64,000 nucleotides of DNA, from the NCBI GenBank assembly GCA_965227875.1, contig OZ245783.1, positions 2,542,001 to 2,606,000 on the forward strand. The letters are read 5' to 3'. The position numbers and the translations under genes are program-made. This DNA is from G965227875 sp965227875 (lineage in GTDB: Bacteria; Pseudomonadota; Alphaproteobacteria; Rhizobiales; JAJFHC01). Position 1 is the first letter of the stretch; the number at the start of each line of letters is the position of its first letter. Below the pieces are notes generated by a model. It saw only the letters and a list, made by a program, of their open reading frames with translations. It made no database searches and was not told where the DNA came from. Below are positions 11,464 to 20,476 of the stretch, in pieces.

Positions 11464-11500
11464 GTCAAAACAAAGGCGCCGGCAACGGGTGCCGGCGCCT
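11464..11500 (-). terminator. Rho-independent terminator of the cytochrome c gene
   Basis: A perfect 10-bp stem (AGGCGCCGGC at 11474-11483 with GCCGGCGCCT at 11491-11500) and a 7-nt loop. Read on the minus strand it is followed by TTTGTTTTG. It lies 41 bp beyond the cytochrome c stop. Confidence 0.85.
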
Positions 11501-11540
11501 TGTCTGGTGTTTTCAGGGGCGAACCGCCCGTCCGTCCGGT

Positions 11541-12617
11541 TTATTCGGCGGTTGGAACGGGCGGCTGCGTGCTGGTCGTGCCCGTGGCGGCGTCGCCCGC
11601 GTTTTCGGTTGCCTCGCCGGCGGCGTCCTTCATCGTTTCGGTCGCGCTGTTGGCGGCATCACCGGCCTGACCCGCGGCATCATTCATGGTTTCGCTGGCG
11701 CCGTTGGCCGCATCGCCGGCCTTTTCGGCGGCATTCTTGGCGTCTTCCGCGGCATCCTTGGCCTCGTCAGCGGCTTCCTGGGCCTTGTCGGCCGCTTCGC
11801 TCGCCTTGTCGGCGGCCTCGTCGGCCTTCTCGGCTGCGTCGCCGGCCGCATCCTTCGCGGCGCCGTCGGCTTTGTCCGTCGCCTCGCCGGCAGCGTCCTT
11901 CATGGCGTCATCGGCCTTCTCGGTGGCCTCGCCCGCGGCGTCCTTCATCGCGTCGGTGGCCTCGTCGGTCTTTTCCTGCATGGTCTCGCCGGAAGACTGC
12001 GACGCTTCACCGGACTGGCCGGTTGATTCGCCCGATGCCTCGGTGCTCTCGCCTTCGGTCGTGGCGGCGGCTTCCTCGGGTTTCGGCAGGTCGACGGGCG
12101 AGGCGCTCAGCGACCTCAGGTAGACCAGAAGGTGCGCGCGATCCGTTTCCTTGGAAATGCCCTTGTAGGCCATCTTCGTGCCGGGCATCCAGTCCTTGGG
12201 CGCGTTGATGAAACCGTCAAGTTCCGCGAAGGTCCAGGGCTTGTTCCAGCCTGCCATCACGTCGGAGTAGGAGAAGCCGTCGACGGTACCGGCGGTGCGT
12301 CCGACCACGCCGTAGAGATTGGGGCCGGTGCCGTTCTTGCCGCCTTCGTTAAACGTATGGCATGCCGAGCATTTCTTGGCGACGCGTTCGCCCTTTTCGA
12401 CGTCCGCCGAGGCAAGCAGAACGGCCAGGGGCACGCGTTCTTCCGTGGCCTCGGTCTCGCCCGCGGCTCCGGTGTCTTCGGCGATCTCGACCTTGTAACC
12501 GGGCTGTTCCGGCTTTTCTGCGTGGTAGATGATCCCCGCCAGGTTCTGCAGGCCCAGAACGACAAGGCACGTGAAAAGGATCGCGCCGGCGATTTTGTTC
12601 AGCTCGAATGTGTCCAT
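11541..12617 (-). CDS. cycM: Membrane-anchored cytochrome c with Ala-rich heptad tail (CycM-like)
   Basis: A 358-aa class I cytochrome c. An uncleaved N-terminal membrane anchor (residues about 9-31) is followed by the haem domain. The haem site is CSACH at 83-87, and Met149 in PGTKMAYKG is the distal ligand. This matches CycM/cytochrome c552 proteins that carry electrons between the bc1 complex and the oxidase. Those are normally about 180-200 aa. Here a Ser/Thr/Glu linker (about 180-210) leads into some 135 residues of Ala/Asp/Glu/Lys repeats, including consecutive heptads such as EAADKAS, EAADKAQ, EAADEAK, DAAEDAK. The tail resembles LEA-type or coiled-coil sequence and is unexplained. Next to kdsB-pheA, as is common in alphaproteobacteria. 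Confidence 0.9.
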   Translation of the reverse strand: MDTFELNKIAGAILFTCLVVLGLQNLAGIIYHAEKPEQPGYKVEIAEDTGAAGETEATEERVPLAVLLASADVEKGERVAKKCSACHTFNEGGKNGTGPNLYGVVGRTAGTVDGFSYSDVMAGWNKPWTFAELDGFINAPKDWMPGTKMAYKGISKETDRAHLLVYLRSLSASPVDLPKPEEAAATTEGESTEASGESTGQSGEASQSSGETMQEKTDEATDAMKDAAGEATEKADDAMKDAAGEATDKADGAAKDAAGDAAEKADEAADKASEAADKAQEAADEAKDAAEDAKNAAEKAGDAANGASETMNDAAGQAGDAANSATETMKDAAGEATENAGDAATGTTSTQPPVPTAE

Positions 12618-12798
12618 ATGATGATAGGCTCCGACCGGACTGTTTGGGCAGGTTTCGCCTGATTTTCTGCGAGTCCCCCGATTGCGCGCGGAGACTAGTT
12701 CTTTCTGTCAGGCCATGCAACACGTATAAGCGGGTGCGCACATTTGACGCGGTATTGCAATGATTTGCAACGCGGGCCTGACCGGAAAAGGAGTTGGC

Positions 12799-13533
12799 AT
12801 GGCGCAGAGGGTTATCACCGTCATCCCGGCACGCATGGCGTCCACGCGGTTGCCCGGCAAGCCGCTGGCGGAAATCGCTGGCCTGCCGATGATCGTCCAG
12901 GTCTGGAAACGCGCGCTCGAAGCCGATGTGGGCCCGGTCCTGGTCACGGCGCCGGACCGGGAGGTGCTCGAGGAGGTGCGGGCCCGCGGCGGCCGGACCG
13001 TTCTCACCGACGAGGACTGCCCCAGCGGTTCGGACCGAATCGCGGCCGCGCTCGCCAGGTTCGATCCCGACCGCGCCTACGGCACGGTGATCAACCTGCA
13101 GGGCGACCTGCCGACGATGGATCCCGCGTCCATCCGGGCGAGCCTCGAACCGCTCGCCGAGCCTGCCGTGGATATCGCCACCCTCGCGGTGGCCGTCGAC
13201 GACACGGAGGAGGCCGCGGATCCGAACGTCGTCAAGGTGATCGGCGACTTCGCAGCCGGCGCCCGAATCGTGCGGGCGCGAGATTTCGTGCGTGTGCTGC
13301 CGGACGGGCACTCGGGCCCGCACCACCACCATGTCGGCCTCTACACCTACAGGCGGTCGGCGCTCGAGAATTTCGTGAGATGCCCGGTCAGCGTGCGCGA
13401 GCGCGAGCACCGGCTCGAGCAGCTGCGCGCGCTCGATGCCGGCATGCGGATCGATGCCGTGTGCGTTGACACCGTGCCGCTGGGTGTCGATACTCCTGCC
13501 GATCTCGAGCGCGCCCGGGCTATTCTCGGGTAA
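12799..13533 (+). CDS. kdsB: 3-deoxy-manno-octulosonate cytidylyltransferase
   Basis: A 244-aa cytosolic enzyme that activates KDO with CTP to CMP-KDO for lipopolysaccharide core assembly. The N-terminal IPARMASTRLPGKPLAEIAG is the nucleotide-binding signature, and INLQGDLPTMDP and the HVGLYTYR segment are conserved. I chose the ATG at 12799, with AAGGAG 5 bp upstream, over one 13 codons earlier. Divergent from the cytochrome gene and followed by pheA. Confidence 0.95.
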   Translation: MAQRVITVIPARMASTRLPGKPLAEIAGLPMIVQVWKRALEADVGPVLVTAPDREVLEEVRARGGRTVLTDEDCPSGSDRIAAALARFDPDRAYGTVINLQGDLPTMDPASIRASLEPLAEPAVDIATLAVAVDDTEEAADPNVVKVIGDFAAGARIVRARDFVRVLPDGHSGPHHHHVGLYTYRRSALENFVRCPVSVREREHRLEQLRALDAGMRIDAVCVDTVPLGVDTPADLERARAILG

Positions 13534-13583
13534 GCGTTTGAATTCCCAAACTTAAATCAACCCCGCCGACCAGAGTTTCTCAC

Positions 13584-14456
13584 ATGACCGTCACCGCTGC
13601 CGACAAGATCGTCTACCAGGGCGTTCCAGGGGCGAACTCCCATATCGCCTGCCTCGAAGTTTATCCTGACATGGAGCCGCTCGCCTGCCGCACTTTCGAG
13701 GATGCGTTTTCGGCCGTGTCGGACGGCAGCGCCGCGCTCGCCATGATCCCGATCGAGAACTCCGTCGCCGGCCGGGTCGCCGACATCCATCACCTGATGC
13801 CCGAATCGGGGCTCAACATCATCGGCGAACATTTTCTCCGTGTGCGCCACCAGCTCCTCGCGGTCGACGGTGCGTCGCTCGACACGATCGAGCGCGTCCG
13901 CAGCCATCCCATGGCCCTCGGCCAGTGCCGCAACATCATCCGCGACCTTGGTCTTCACGCGGTGGCCGCGGCCGATACCGCGGGCGCGGCGGAGGAGATC
14001 GCCGCGCTCGGCAGTGTGCACGAGGCCGCCATCGCGACCAGCCTGGCGGGCGAGATCTACGGTCTGCGCACCCTGCGCGAGGATGTCGAGGATGCCGATC
14101 ACAACACGACCCGCTTCGTCATCATGTCGAAGGAAGCCCGCCGCGCGCGCGCCGGCAACGGCCCGGTCATCACCAGCTTCGTCTTCCGGGTGCGCAACGT
14201 GCCGGCCGCCCTCTACAAGGCCATGGGCGGTTTCGCCACCAACGGCGTCAACATGACGAAGCTGGAATCCTACCAGCTCGACGGCGAGTTCTTCGCCACC
14301 CAGTTCTATGCCGACATCGAGGGCCATCCGGACGACCGGCTCGTCAACCTGGCGCTTGAGGAACTCGGCTTCTTCACAACGCACCTGACGATCCTGGGGG
14401 TCTATCCCGCCAGCGCGTTCCGCGGCAACCTGCCCGTCCAGGGCGGCGGCTCCTGA
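13584..14456 (+). CDS. pheA: Prephenate dehydratase
   Basis: A 290-aa enzyme converting prephenate to phenylpyruvate in phenylalanine synthesis. The catalytic domain (about 10-190) starts YQGVPGANSHIA and contains the conserved Thr-Arg-Phe motif in DHNTTRFVIM. An ACT regulatory domain (about 200-280) with the ESYQ motif binds phenylalanine for feedback inhibition. There is no fused chorismate mutase. Ends 3 bp from the convergent nudC stop. Confidence 0.95.
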   Translation: MTVTAADKIVYQGVPGANSHIACLEVYPDMEPLACRTFEDAFSAVSDGSAALAMIPIENSVAGRVADIHHLMPESGLNIIGEHFLRVRHQLLAVDGASLDTIERVRSHPMALGQCRNIIRDLGLHAVAAADTAGAAEEIAALGSVHEAAIATSLAGEIYGLRTLREDVEDADHNTTRFVIMSKEARRARAGNGPVITSFVFRVRNVPAALYKAMGGFATNGVNMTKLESYQLDGEFFATQFYADIEGHPDDRLVNLALEELGFFTTHLTILGVYPASAFRGNLPVQGGGS

Positions 14457-14459
14457 ACC

Positions 14460-15410
14460 TCACGTCGCGCCGTAGAAACTCTTGATCATCTGGTGTGCGA
14501 TGGAGATCGACGGCGGCGTGACGAGCCCGTCCGGATGCGTGCGCGCCACCATGGAAAGCGCTTCCTCGCGGGTGAACCAGCGGGCATCCTCGATCTCGTC
14601 GTAATCGATGTCGAGCGTCCGGTCGAGCGCCTCGCCGACAAGCCCGATCATCAGGTTCGACAGAAACGGCCAAGGCTGGCTCGAATGATAGGTGATCTTG
14701 CCGACACGAACGCCCGCTTCCTCGAAGATCTCGCGCCGCGCCGCCTCCTCGATGGTCTCGCCCTGCTCGATGAAGCCGGCCAGCGCGGAATAGGATCCCG
14801 GCGGGAAATGCGGCTGGCGGCCAAGCAGGCAGTCGGTGCCGTGATGCACCACCATGATGGCCACCGGGTCGGTCCGCGGGAAGTGCTCGGCCGAACATGA
14901 CCCGCAGATCCGCTTGTATCCGGCGTCCGCCGAATCCGTCGTGGCGCCGCAGTTCGCGCAGAACATGTGCCGGGCATGCCAGCCGCTGAGCGAGCGTGCA
15001 TGGGCCAGCAGGCCGAGCTGGTCGCCGGGCAGCAGCCCCTGCACGGCCAGGCTGCGCAGGTCGATGAACGAGCCGCGGTCCGTCAGGCTCGCCGGCGCCA
15101 TGCCGTCCGCATCGAGGGCGAGGCGACAGGCGAAGTGCGGTGCGCCGGTTTCGTCGGTTCCCAGGAAAACAAGCGGCGCAGGCCCGTCGCGCAGCGACAG
15201 CGCCTCGTCCGTTCCGAGCCAGGAAATGTCCATGCGGCTTCCGTCGCCGGACACGGCGATCAGCGGCCGGTCGTTCGCGAACACCGCGACCCGCGCGTCC
15301 GCCCTTGCCTGCAGGGCGTCGACGGCATCCGCGTCCATGCGCAGCCGCGCCTCGCGGTCGAGCCGGTTGCCGGCAAAGGCATGCACGATCCGATCGTAAC
15401 CTGGGGTCAT
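14460..15410 (-). CDS. nudC: NAD+ diphosphatase, Nudix family
   Basis: A zinc-containing Nudix hydrolase that splits NAD(H) into NMN(H) and AMP; family members also decap NAD-capped RNA. The zinc ribbon uses CANC and CGSC. The Nudix box GFIEQGETIEEAARREIFEE is intact, and the NudC-specific motif SQPWPFLSNLM follows. The start is uncertain: I use the ATG at 15410 (316 aa); one at 15470 would add 20 residues. Neither has a strong ribosome site. Confidence 0.9.
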   Translation of the reverse strand: MTPGYDRIVHAFAGNRLDREARLRMDADAVDALQARADARVAVFANDRPLIAVSGDGSRMDISWLGTDEALSLRDGPAPLVFLGTDETGAPHFACRLALDADGMAPASLTDRGSFIDLRSLAVQGLLPGDQLGLLAHARSLSGWHARHMFCANCGATTDSADAGYKRICGSCSAEHFPRTDPVAIMVVHHGTDCLLGRQPHFPPGSYSALAGFIEQGETIEEAARREIFEEAGVRVGKITYHSSQPWPFLSNLMIGLVGEALDRTLDIDYDEIEDARWFTREEALSMVARTHPDGLVTPPSISIAHQMIKSFYGAT

Positions 15411-15560
15411 CCTGGAGTATCCGGCAGGAACCGCAAAATTGCGGCGTTGGGGAGAGCCGGAGAATTGCATGCCCGTTCACCGGACGCAATCGAATCGGGA
15501 CCGCGACCGGGTTGGGGCGTGTCGCCGGCACCGGGACGCGCTTCCGTGCGCATCACCCCC

Positions 15561-15589
15561 TTGCCAACCCGCCGTCGATGTCTGATATA
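15561..15589 (+). promoter_or_regulatory. Putative promoter of the SRP RNA gene
   Basis: TTGCCA at 15561-15566 and GATATA at 15584-15589, separated by 17 bp, end 6-8 bp before the SRP RNA 5' end. Position supports it; the -10 match is moderate. Confidence 0.5.
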
Positions 15590-15596
15590 GTCGTCC

Positions 15597-15693
15597 CGGG
15601 AGGTTGGCGGCAGACGAGTCTCTCGCCAACCGGGTCAGGTCCGGAAGGAAGCAGCCCTAACGAGTCCGACGCGGGTTGTTGTCCAGCCTCCCA
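15597..15693 (+). ncRNA. ffs: Small signal recognition particle RNA (4.5S)
   Basis: The RNA partner of Ffh, needed for co-translational targeting of membrane proteins. The conserved apical domain is recognisable: GGTCAGGTCCGGAAGGAAGC, with the GGAA tetraloop, followed by the AGC-containing symmetric loop. GGGAGG at 15598-15603 pairs with CCTCCC at 15687-15692 to close the rod. About 97 nt long. Ends were set by the closing stem. The position just upstream of dnaX is typical of alphaproteobacteria. Confidence 0.93.
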
Positions 15694-15815
15694 CCCTTCA
15701 AGGCCCGGTCCAGGCGCAAGGGCGCCGGTTCGAGAACGAGAAAACGGGTCCGGGAACAGGGCATGGGCCTCGTGACGGACCGTTCATTCGAGGCAGGATC
15801 CGGGGCGGCAGGTCT

Positions 15816-17606
15816 TTGGCGGAATCAGGCGAAACCACGGCTTTGGACTTAGGCGATGCGGCCCAGGCGGGCTATCGCGTGCTCGCCCGCAAGTACCGTC
15901 CGCGGCGTTTCGAGGACCTGATCGGCCAGGATGCCGTGGTGCAGACCCTCAGGAACGCCTTCGAGACCGGCCGCATCGCGCAGGCCTACATGCTCACCGG
16001 GGTCCGCGGTGTCGGCAAGACCACGACGGCGCGCCTCATCGCCCGTGCCCTCAACTATCACGTGCCGGGAGGACAGGACGGCCCGACCGTGCATATGGAC
16101 CAACTCGGCGAGCACTGTGCGGCGATCATGGAGTCGCGTCATGTGGACGTGATGGAAATGGACGCCGCCTCCCACACCGGGATCGACGACATCCGCGAGA
16201 TCATCGAGGCGGTGCGCTACCAGCCGGCCTCCGCGCGTTACAAGGTCTACATCGTCGACGAGGTTCACATGCTTTCTAAGGCCGCGTTCAACGGCCTTCT
16301 GAAGACGCTCGAAGAACCGCCGCCCCACGTGAAGTTCATCTTCGCCACGACCGAGATCCGCAAGGTCCCGGTGACGGTCCTCTCGCGCTGCCAGCGGTTC
16401 GACCTGCGCCGCGTCGACGCCGGACTTCTGGTCGACTACTTCGCCGACATCGCCGGGCGCGAGAACGCAAATGTCGACCGCGAGGCGCTTGTCCATATCG
16501 CCCGTGCGTCCGAGGGCTCGGTGCGCGACGGGCTGTCGCTTCTCGACCAGGCGCTCGCGCGGGGCGGGGAGACCGTGACCGGCGACGACGTGCGTTCCAT
16601 GCTGGGCCTCGTCGACCGCTCGCGCACCATCGAACTCTTCGAAGCCGTCATGCGTGGCGACATGCCCGGCGCCCTGGCCGAACTCAAGGACCAGTACGAT
16701 TCGGGTGCGGACCCGGCCGTCGTCCTGTCCGACCTTGCCGAGCTGGTTCACTGGGTCACCCGGCTGAAAGTTGTGCCCGACGCCGCAGGCGACGATACCG
16801 TGTCCCAGGCCGAGCGGGAACGCGGTGCCGAACTGGCCGGGAAACTGGGCATGCGCGTCCTGGCGCGGGCGTGGCAGATGCTGCTCAAGGGGATCGACGA
16901 GGTCCGCGGTGCGGCCAATGCGCTGGCGGCCGCCGACATGGTCATTGTGCGCCTGGCCCATGCCGCCGACCTGCCGACGCCCGACGAGATCATCCGTTCG
17001 CTCGAGGATGGCGGCGGCCAGGCGCCCGCCCGCGCACCGTCGAACGTGTCTTCGGCCGCCCCGCCGCCCGCCGCTCCGGTTCAGGCCGGCGTTCCGGTGG
17101 AGCGCAGCATCACGGCGGCACAGGCCGTGCCGAAGTCCGCCGAACGCGATGGACCGCCCGCCGCACCGGATGCGCCCGTGCTGTCGTCTTTCGAGGATGT
17201 GGTTGAGCTTGTCGGAAAGAAGCGCGACATCCTTCTCAAGCGCGCCCTGGAGCACGATGTGCGGCTCGTCCGGTTCCGGCCCGGTCAGATCGATCTCGCG
17301 CTGGCCTCCACCGCTCACGCCGGGCTGGCCAACGAACTCGGACGCAAGCTCGGCCAGTGGACCGGCGAACGCTGGGTGGTCGCCGTGTCTCGCGAGGAAG
17401 GCGAGAAGCCGCTTGCGGAGAAGGCCCGGGAGCAGGCCGACCAGCGCCGTCGCGAGGCGGCAGGCTATCCGCTGGTCAAGGCGATACTGGAGAAATTCCC
17501 GGACGCGAAGATCACGTCGGTCACCGACATGAAGGATCTCGTCGCGGATCACGTGGAAGACGCGCCGCCGCCGGAGGACGACGACGCGGATGATTTTGAT
17601 TTCTGA
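15816..17606 (+). CDS. dnaX: DNA polymerase III subunits gamma/tau
   Basis: A 596-aa clamp-loader ATPase that opens and loads the beta sliding clamp. Walker A GVRGVGKTTTA is at residues 62-72, the DEVHMLSK Walker B follows, and the SRC motif (LSRCQRFDLRR) serves as arginine finger. The four-Cys zinc module of E. coli DnaX is absent; only one Cys remains in that loop, as in other alphaproteobacterial DnaX. The C-terminal half has a Pro/Ala-rich linker and a tau-like domain ending in acidic residues. No slippery frameshift heptamer was noticed, so only full-length protein is predicted. The start is TTG; no better in-frame start is apparent upstream. Confidence 0.95.
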   Translation: MAESGETTALDLGDAAQAGYRVLARKYRPRRFEDLIGQDAVVQTLRNAFETGRIAQAYMLTGVRGVGKTTTARLIARALNYHVPGGQDGPTVHMDQLGEHCAAIMESRHVDVMEMDAASHTGIDDIREIIEAVRYQPASARYKVYIVDEVHMLSKAAFNGLLKTLEEPPPHVKFIFATTEIRKVPVTVLSRCQRFDLRRVDAGLLVDYFADIAGRENANVDREALVHIARASEGSVRDGLSLLDQALARGGETVTGDDVRSMLGLVDRSRTIELFEAVMRGDMPGALAELKDQYDSGADPAVVLSDLAELVHWVTRLKVVPDAAGDDTVSQAERERGAELAGKLGMRVLARAWQMLLKGIDEVRGAANALAAADMVIVRLAHAADLPTPDEIIRSLEDGGGQAPARAPSNVSSAAPPPAAPVQAGVPVERSITAAQAVPKSAERDGPPAAPDAPVLSSFEDVVELVGKKRDILLKRALEHDVRLVRFRPGQIDLALASTAHAGLANELGRKLGQWTGERWVVAVSREEGEKPLAEKAREQADQRRREAAGYPLVKAILEKFPDAKITSVTDMKDLVADHVEDAPPPEDDDADDFDF

Positions 17607-17636
17607 CGGCGCCCGGCGCGCCATGCACCAGGAGAG

Positions 17637-17972
17637 ATGAGTGCCACGATGAAGAATATCGGCAATCTGATGAAGCAGGCCCAGGAAATGCAGGCCAGGC
17701 TGGCCGACGTGCAGGCCGAGCTCGAGAACCTGGAGATCACCGGCCAGTCCGGCGGCGGACTGGTGGCCATCACCCTCTCGGGCAAGGGCGACATGCGCAG
17801 CCTTAAGGTGGACGACAGCCTCGTGGTCGCGGATGAAAAGGAGATCCTCGAGGACCTGATCGTCGCGGCCCATGCGGACGCCAAGGCGCGCATGGAGCAG
17901 GCCGTGGCCGAGAAGATGAAACAGGTTACGGGCGGGCTTCCCCTGCCGCCCGGGCTGAACCTGGGCATGTAG
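17637..17972 (+). CDS. YbaB/EbfC nucleoid-associated protein
   Basis: A 111-aa DNA-binding protein forming a dimer that coats the nucleoid. The sequence opens with an amphipathic helix (IGNLMKQAQEMQARLADVQA) and ends PPGLNLGM, both typical. An in-frame ATG at 17649 is an alternative start: GGAG lies only 2 bp from the first ATG and 14 bp from the second. It sits between dnaX and recR, the universal neighbourhood. Confidence 0.93.
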   Translation: MSATMKNIGNLMKQAQEMQARLADVQAELENLEITGQSGGGLVAITLSGKGDMRSLKVDDSLVVADEKEILEDLIVAAHADAKARMEQAVAEKMKQVTGGLPLPPGLNLGM

Positions 17973-17997
17973 GCGCAGCCGCACGGGAAACGTCCTG

Positions 17998-18603
17998 ATG
18001 AGCAAGAGGGTTGCCGGGCCGGAGATTGAGCGCCTGATCCAGTTGCTTGCGCGCCTTCCGGGCCTGGGGCCGCGCTCAGCGCGCCGCGCAGCGCTGCACC
18101 TGATCAAGCGCAAGGATCAGCTCTTTGCGCCGCTGACGGCGGCTTTCGCCGAAGCGCTGGAGCGGGTCGTCGTCTGCACCAATTGCGGCAATGTCGACAC
18201 GACCGACCCCTGCACGATCTGTTCCGATCCGCGACGGGATCTGTCGGTCATCTGCGTGGTGGAGGAGGTGGGCGACCTCTGGGCGCTCGAACGGGCGTCC
18301 GCGATCAACGGCCAGTATCATATCATTGGCGGCACGCTGTCCGCCCTGGACGGGATCGGACCGGACGATCTCAACATCGCCGGACTTGTCGAGCGCGCGC
18401 GCGGCGAGGAGGTGACCGAAGTGCTGCTCGCGCTCAATGCGACCGTCGACGGCCAGACCACGGCGCACTACATCACCGATCGCCTGGAGGACTGCAATGT
18501 GCGGATATCCCGGCTCGCCCACGGCGTGCCGGTGGGCGGCGAACTCGACTATCTGGATGACGGAACGCTCGCGGCGGCCGTCAAGGCGCGCCGCCCGTTC
18601 TGA
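17998..18603 (+). CDS. recR: Recombination mediator RecR
   Basis: A 201-aa protein that works with RecF and RecO to load RecA at gaps. The N-terminal helix-hairpin-helix (LARLPGLGPRSARRAALHL) is followed by a zinc finger (CTNCGN...CTIC) and a Toprim domain (VICVVEEVGDLWALE). Length is normal. It lies 25 bp after ybaB in the same operon. Confidence 0.95.
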   Translation: MSKRVAGPEIERLIQLLARLPGLGPRSARRAALHLIKRKDQLFAPLTAAFAEALERVVVCTNCGNVDTTDPCTICSDPRRDLSVICVVEEVGDLWALERASAINGQYHIIGGTLSALDGIGPDDLNIAGLVERARGEEVTEVLLALNATVDGQTTAHYITDRLEDCNVRISRLAHGVPVGGELDYLDDGTLAAAVKARRPF

Positions 18604-18764
18604 TCGTCCGGGCGCACCGCGCCCGCGGACCAGGACGTTCCGCTGTTCCGGTTCATCTGAGACTTGCGAGGAATATCGGGAAAGCCGAGCCCTTGGCGGC
18701 ATTCCCGGGCTCCGGCCGTCAGGCCCCGCGTCGCATATCGAACGCATGGGCGCAGCCAGAGACG

Positions 18765-18881
18765 TCAGCGCTTGCCGCGGTCGAGACAGACGCGCGAGGT
18801 CGGGTTGACGGCGCAGGCGTCGGTGGGTTTGCGGCAGTCGGCAACACCGACGTAGCAGGCGAGTACAATGGCAGTGATCAT
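18765..18881 (-). CDS. Putative small Cys-rich protein, 38 aa
   Basis: An ATG at 18881 preceded by GAAGGAAAAATGCC, a well spaced ribosome site, opens a 38-codon frame. The product has a short hydrophobic start (MITAIVLACYVGVADC) and four cysteines at 9, 16, 23 and 32, and ends in the basic DRGKR. The hydrophobic start and even Cys spacing suggest an exported or membrane-associated peptide. I do not recognise a family. It is alone in a roughly 570-bp gap between recR and rmuC and would be missed by length cut-offs. The call rests on the ribosome site and composition. Confidence 0.5.
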   Translation of the reverse strand: MITAIVLACYVGVADCRKPTDACAVNPTSRVCLDRGKR

Positions 18882-19179
18882 GGCATTTTTCCTTCAATCG
18901 TTTACGCGCGTACCTGGACGTCCAACGCCGTCCGCGCAGGTTTGTTCCTGTTTGTTTCCCTGGGATCTGCCGAGCCCGCATGCGGCGCCGGTTTCCGGCT
19001 GCCGCGACTCCGCAGAGATTTTCGTTGATCCGCGCCATGCGGAAAATTCCGGGACGGGTCGTGTTCGCCCGTCGAGGGGCGTTCATATCACGCCAAAGGT
19101 TGACGGAAATTGGGCAGGTCGTTAACGCCGGTGCGACACGCTGCCGCCCCCGGACAGAATGCCGCGCATCACGGCGGGG
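18882..19179. other. Non-coding stretch upstream of the small gene and after rmuC
   Basis: About 300 bp between the small minus-strand gene and the rmuC stop. I see no convincing gene, RNA or repeat. It should contain the promoter of the small gene and the end of the rmuC transcript, but no clear -35/-10 pair or terminator stands out. Confidence 0.4.
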
Positions 19180-20334
19180 TCATTCGCCGGCAAGCAGTTC
19201 GGGGTTGTCCGCCGGCCCGTCGTCGTCGAGTTCCACCTGCTCGATGCGGTTGCCCCGGCTGGTGATCTTCTCCGCCGAGATGAGGATCTTGTCGATGTCC
19301 TTGCCGGCCTGTCCGAAGTGCTTCTGGAGGTCGAGCACCCGGTCGCGCAGGCGGTAGACATCCTGCATCAGCTTGCCCACCTCGGCCTGGATGAGGCCGG
19401 CCTGTTCGCGCATCTGCGCATCTTTGAGGATGGCCTGCATCGTCTGCACCGCCAGCATGAGCATGTTCGGCGACACGATGACCACCCGCGCCCGGTAGGC
19501 TTTCTGGATCAGGTCCTCGAACATTTCGTGCAGGTCGGCATAGACCGATTCCGATGGCACGAACATGATCGCCGTGTCCTGGGTCTCGCCGGGGATGAGA
19601 TACTTGCTCGAGATGTCCTGGATGTGCCGGGTGACGTCGCCGCGCAGGCGCTGGGCCCATGCCCGAACCTCGTCGGGCGCGCTCGCCTCGCGATAGGCGT
19701 TGAAGGCCTCCAGCGGAAACTTCGCGTCGATGACGATGCCGCCGGTCATGTCGGGCAGGTGAACCAGGCAGTCCGGCCGCTTGCCGTTGGAAAGCGTCGC
19801 CTGGAAGCTGTAGGACCCCCTCGCCAGGCCGTCCATCACGATGGCTTCCATGCGGCCCTGGCCGAAGGCGCCGCGCGACTGCTTGTTGGCGAGGATGTCC
19901 TGCAGGCCGACCACCTGGCTCGACAGTTCGGTGATGTTCTTCTGCGCCGTGTCGATCACCGCCAGGCGCTCCTGCAGCTTGGACAGGCTGTCGGTCGTCC
20001 GCTTGGTGTTGGTCTCGAGGTTCTGGCCGAGGCGGTGGCCGAGATTGTCGAGACGCTGGTTGAGCGTGCGCGCCATGTGGGCCTCGCGGGTCGCCGCGGT
20101 CTCGGCGATGGTCTGCAGTCGCCCCGCCATCTCCGCCAGCCTGGTCTCCAGTTCGGAGGCCCGCTTGCGGTCGTCCTCGATCATCTGCCGGCGCTGTCGT
20201 CCGCCGCGAACCAGCGCCGCGACGATCACGAGGAGAACGGCGAAGACGACCGCGGCCACGCCCAGAAGCGCCTGGCCGAGCGTTACGGTCGTCTGGCCCA
20301 GCTGGAAGGCCGTCGCAGTGAGATCGAGCAACAT
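19180..20334 (-). CDS. rmuC: DNA recombination protein RmuC
   Basis: A 384-aa protein of the RmuC family, which limits inversions at short repeats and has a nuclease-like core. The N-terminal membrane helix (about 22-43) is followed by a long coiled coil (about 50-150). The RmuC core contains YSFQATLSNGKRPDCLVHLP and VIDAKFPLEAFNAY with the PD-(D/E)XK-like Asp-Ala-Lys. Monocistronic, with its own start opposite def. Confidence 0.93.
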   Translation of the reverse strand: MLLDLTATAFQLGQTTVTLGQALLGVAAVVFAVLLVIVAALVRGGRQRRQMIEDDRKRASELETRLAEMAGRLQTIAETAATREAHMARTLNQRLDNLGHRLGQNLETNTKRTTDSLSKLQERLAVIDTAQKNITELSSQVVGLQDILANKQSRGAFGQGRMEAIVMDGLARGSYSFQATLSNGKRPDCLVHLPDMTGGIVIDAKFPLEAFNAYREASAPDEVRAWAQRLRGDVTRHIQDISSKYLIPGETQDTAIMFVPSESVYADLHEMFEDLIQKAYRARVVIVSPNMLMLAVQTMQAILKDAQMREQAGLIQAEVGKLMQDVYRLRDRVLDLQKHFGQAGKDIDKILISAEKITSRGNRIEQVELDDDGPADNPELLAGE

Positions 20335-20476
20335 GGGCCGACCTTATCCTGATTCGCCCCCGGGGAACCCGCGCCATGTGGCGCTATCCCGCAGGCCCCG
20401 CACCGTCTTGCGCGAGTTGACTGGACAGCCCGGTTCGCCTATCTCAAGCCGCAGATCAACCCGTTGCAGGTCCGCC

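Noticed and set aside
15816..17606. Programmed frameshift making a short DnaX gamma form
   Set aside because: No A-rich slippery heptamer with a downstream hairpin was noticed; GC-rich alphaproteobacterial dnaX genes generally lack it.
15816..17606. Missing zinc-binding cysteines in DnaX as an anomaly
   Set aside because: Alphaproteobacterial DnaX proteins commonly lack this cluster, so it is a lineage trait.
15849..18113. Very long minus-strand open frame (about 750 codons) opposite dnaX-ybaB
   Set aside because: It is the antisense shadow of high-GC codons in dnaX, ybaB and recR; composition is Arg/Gly/His-rich with no domain.
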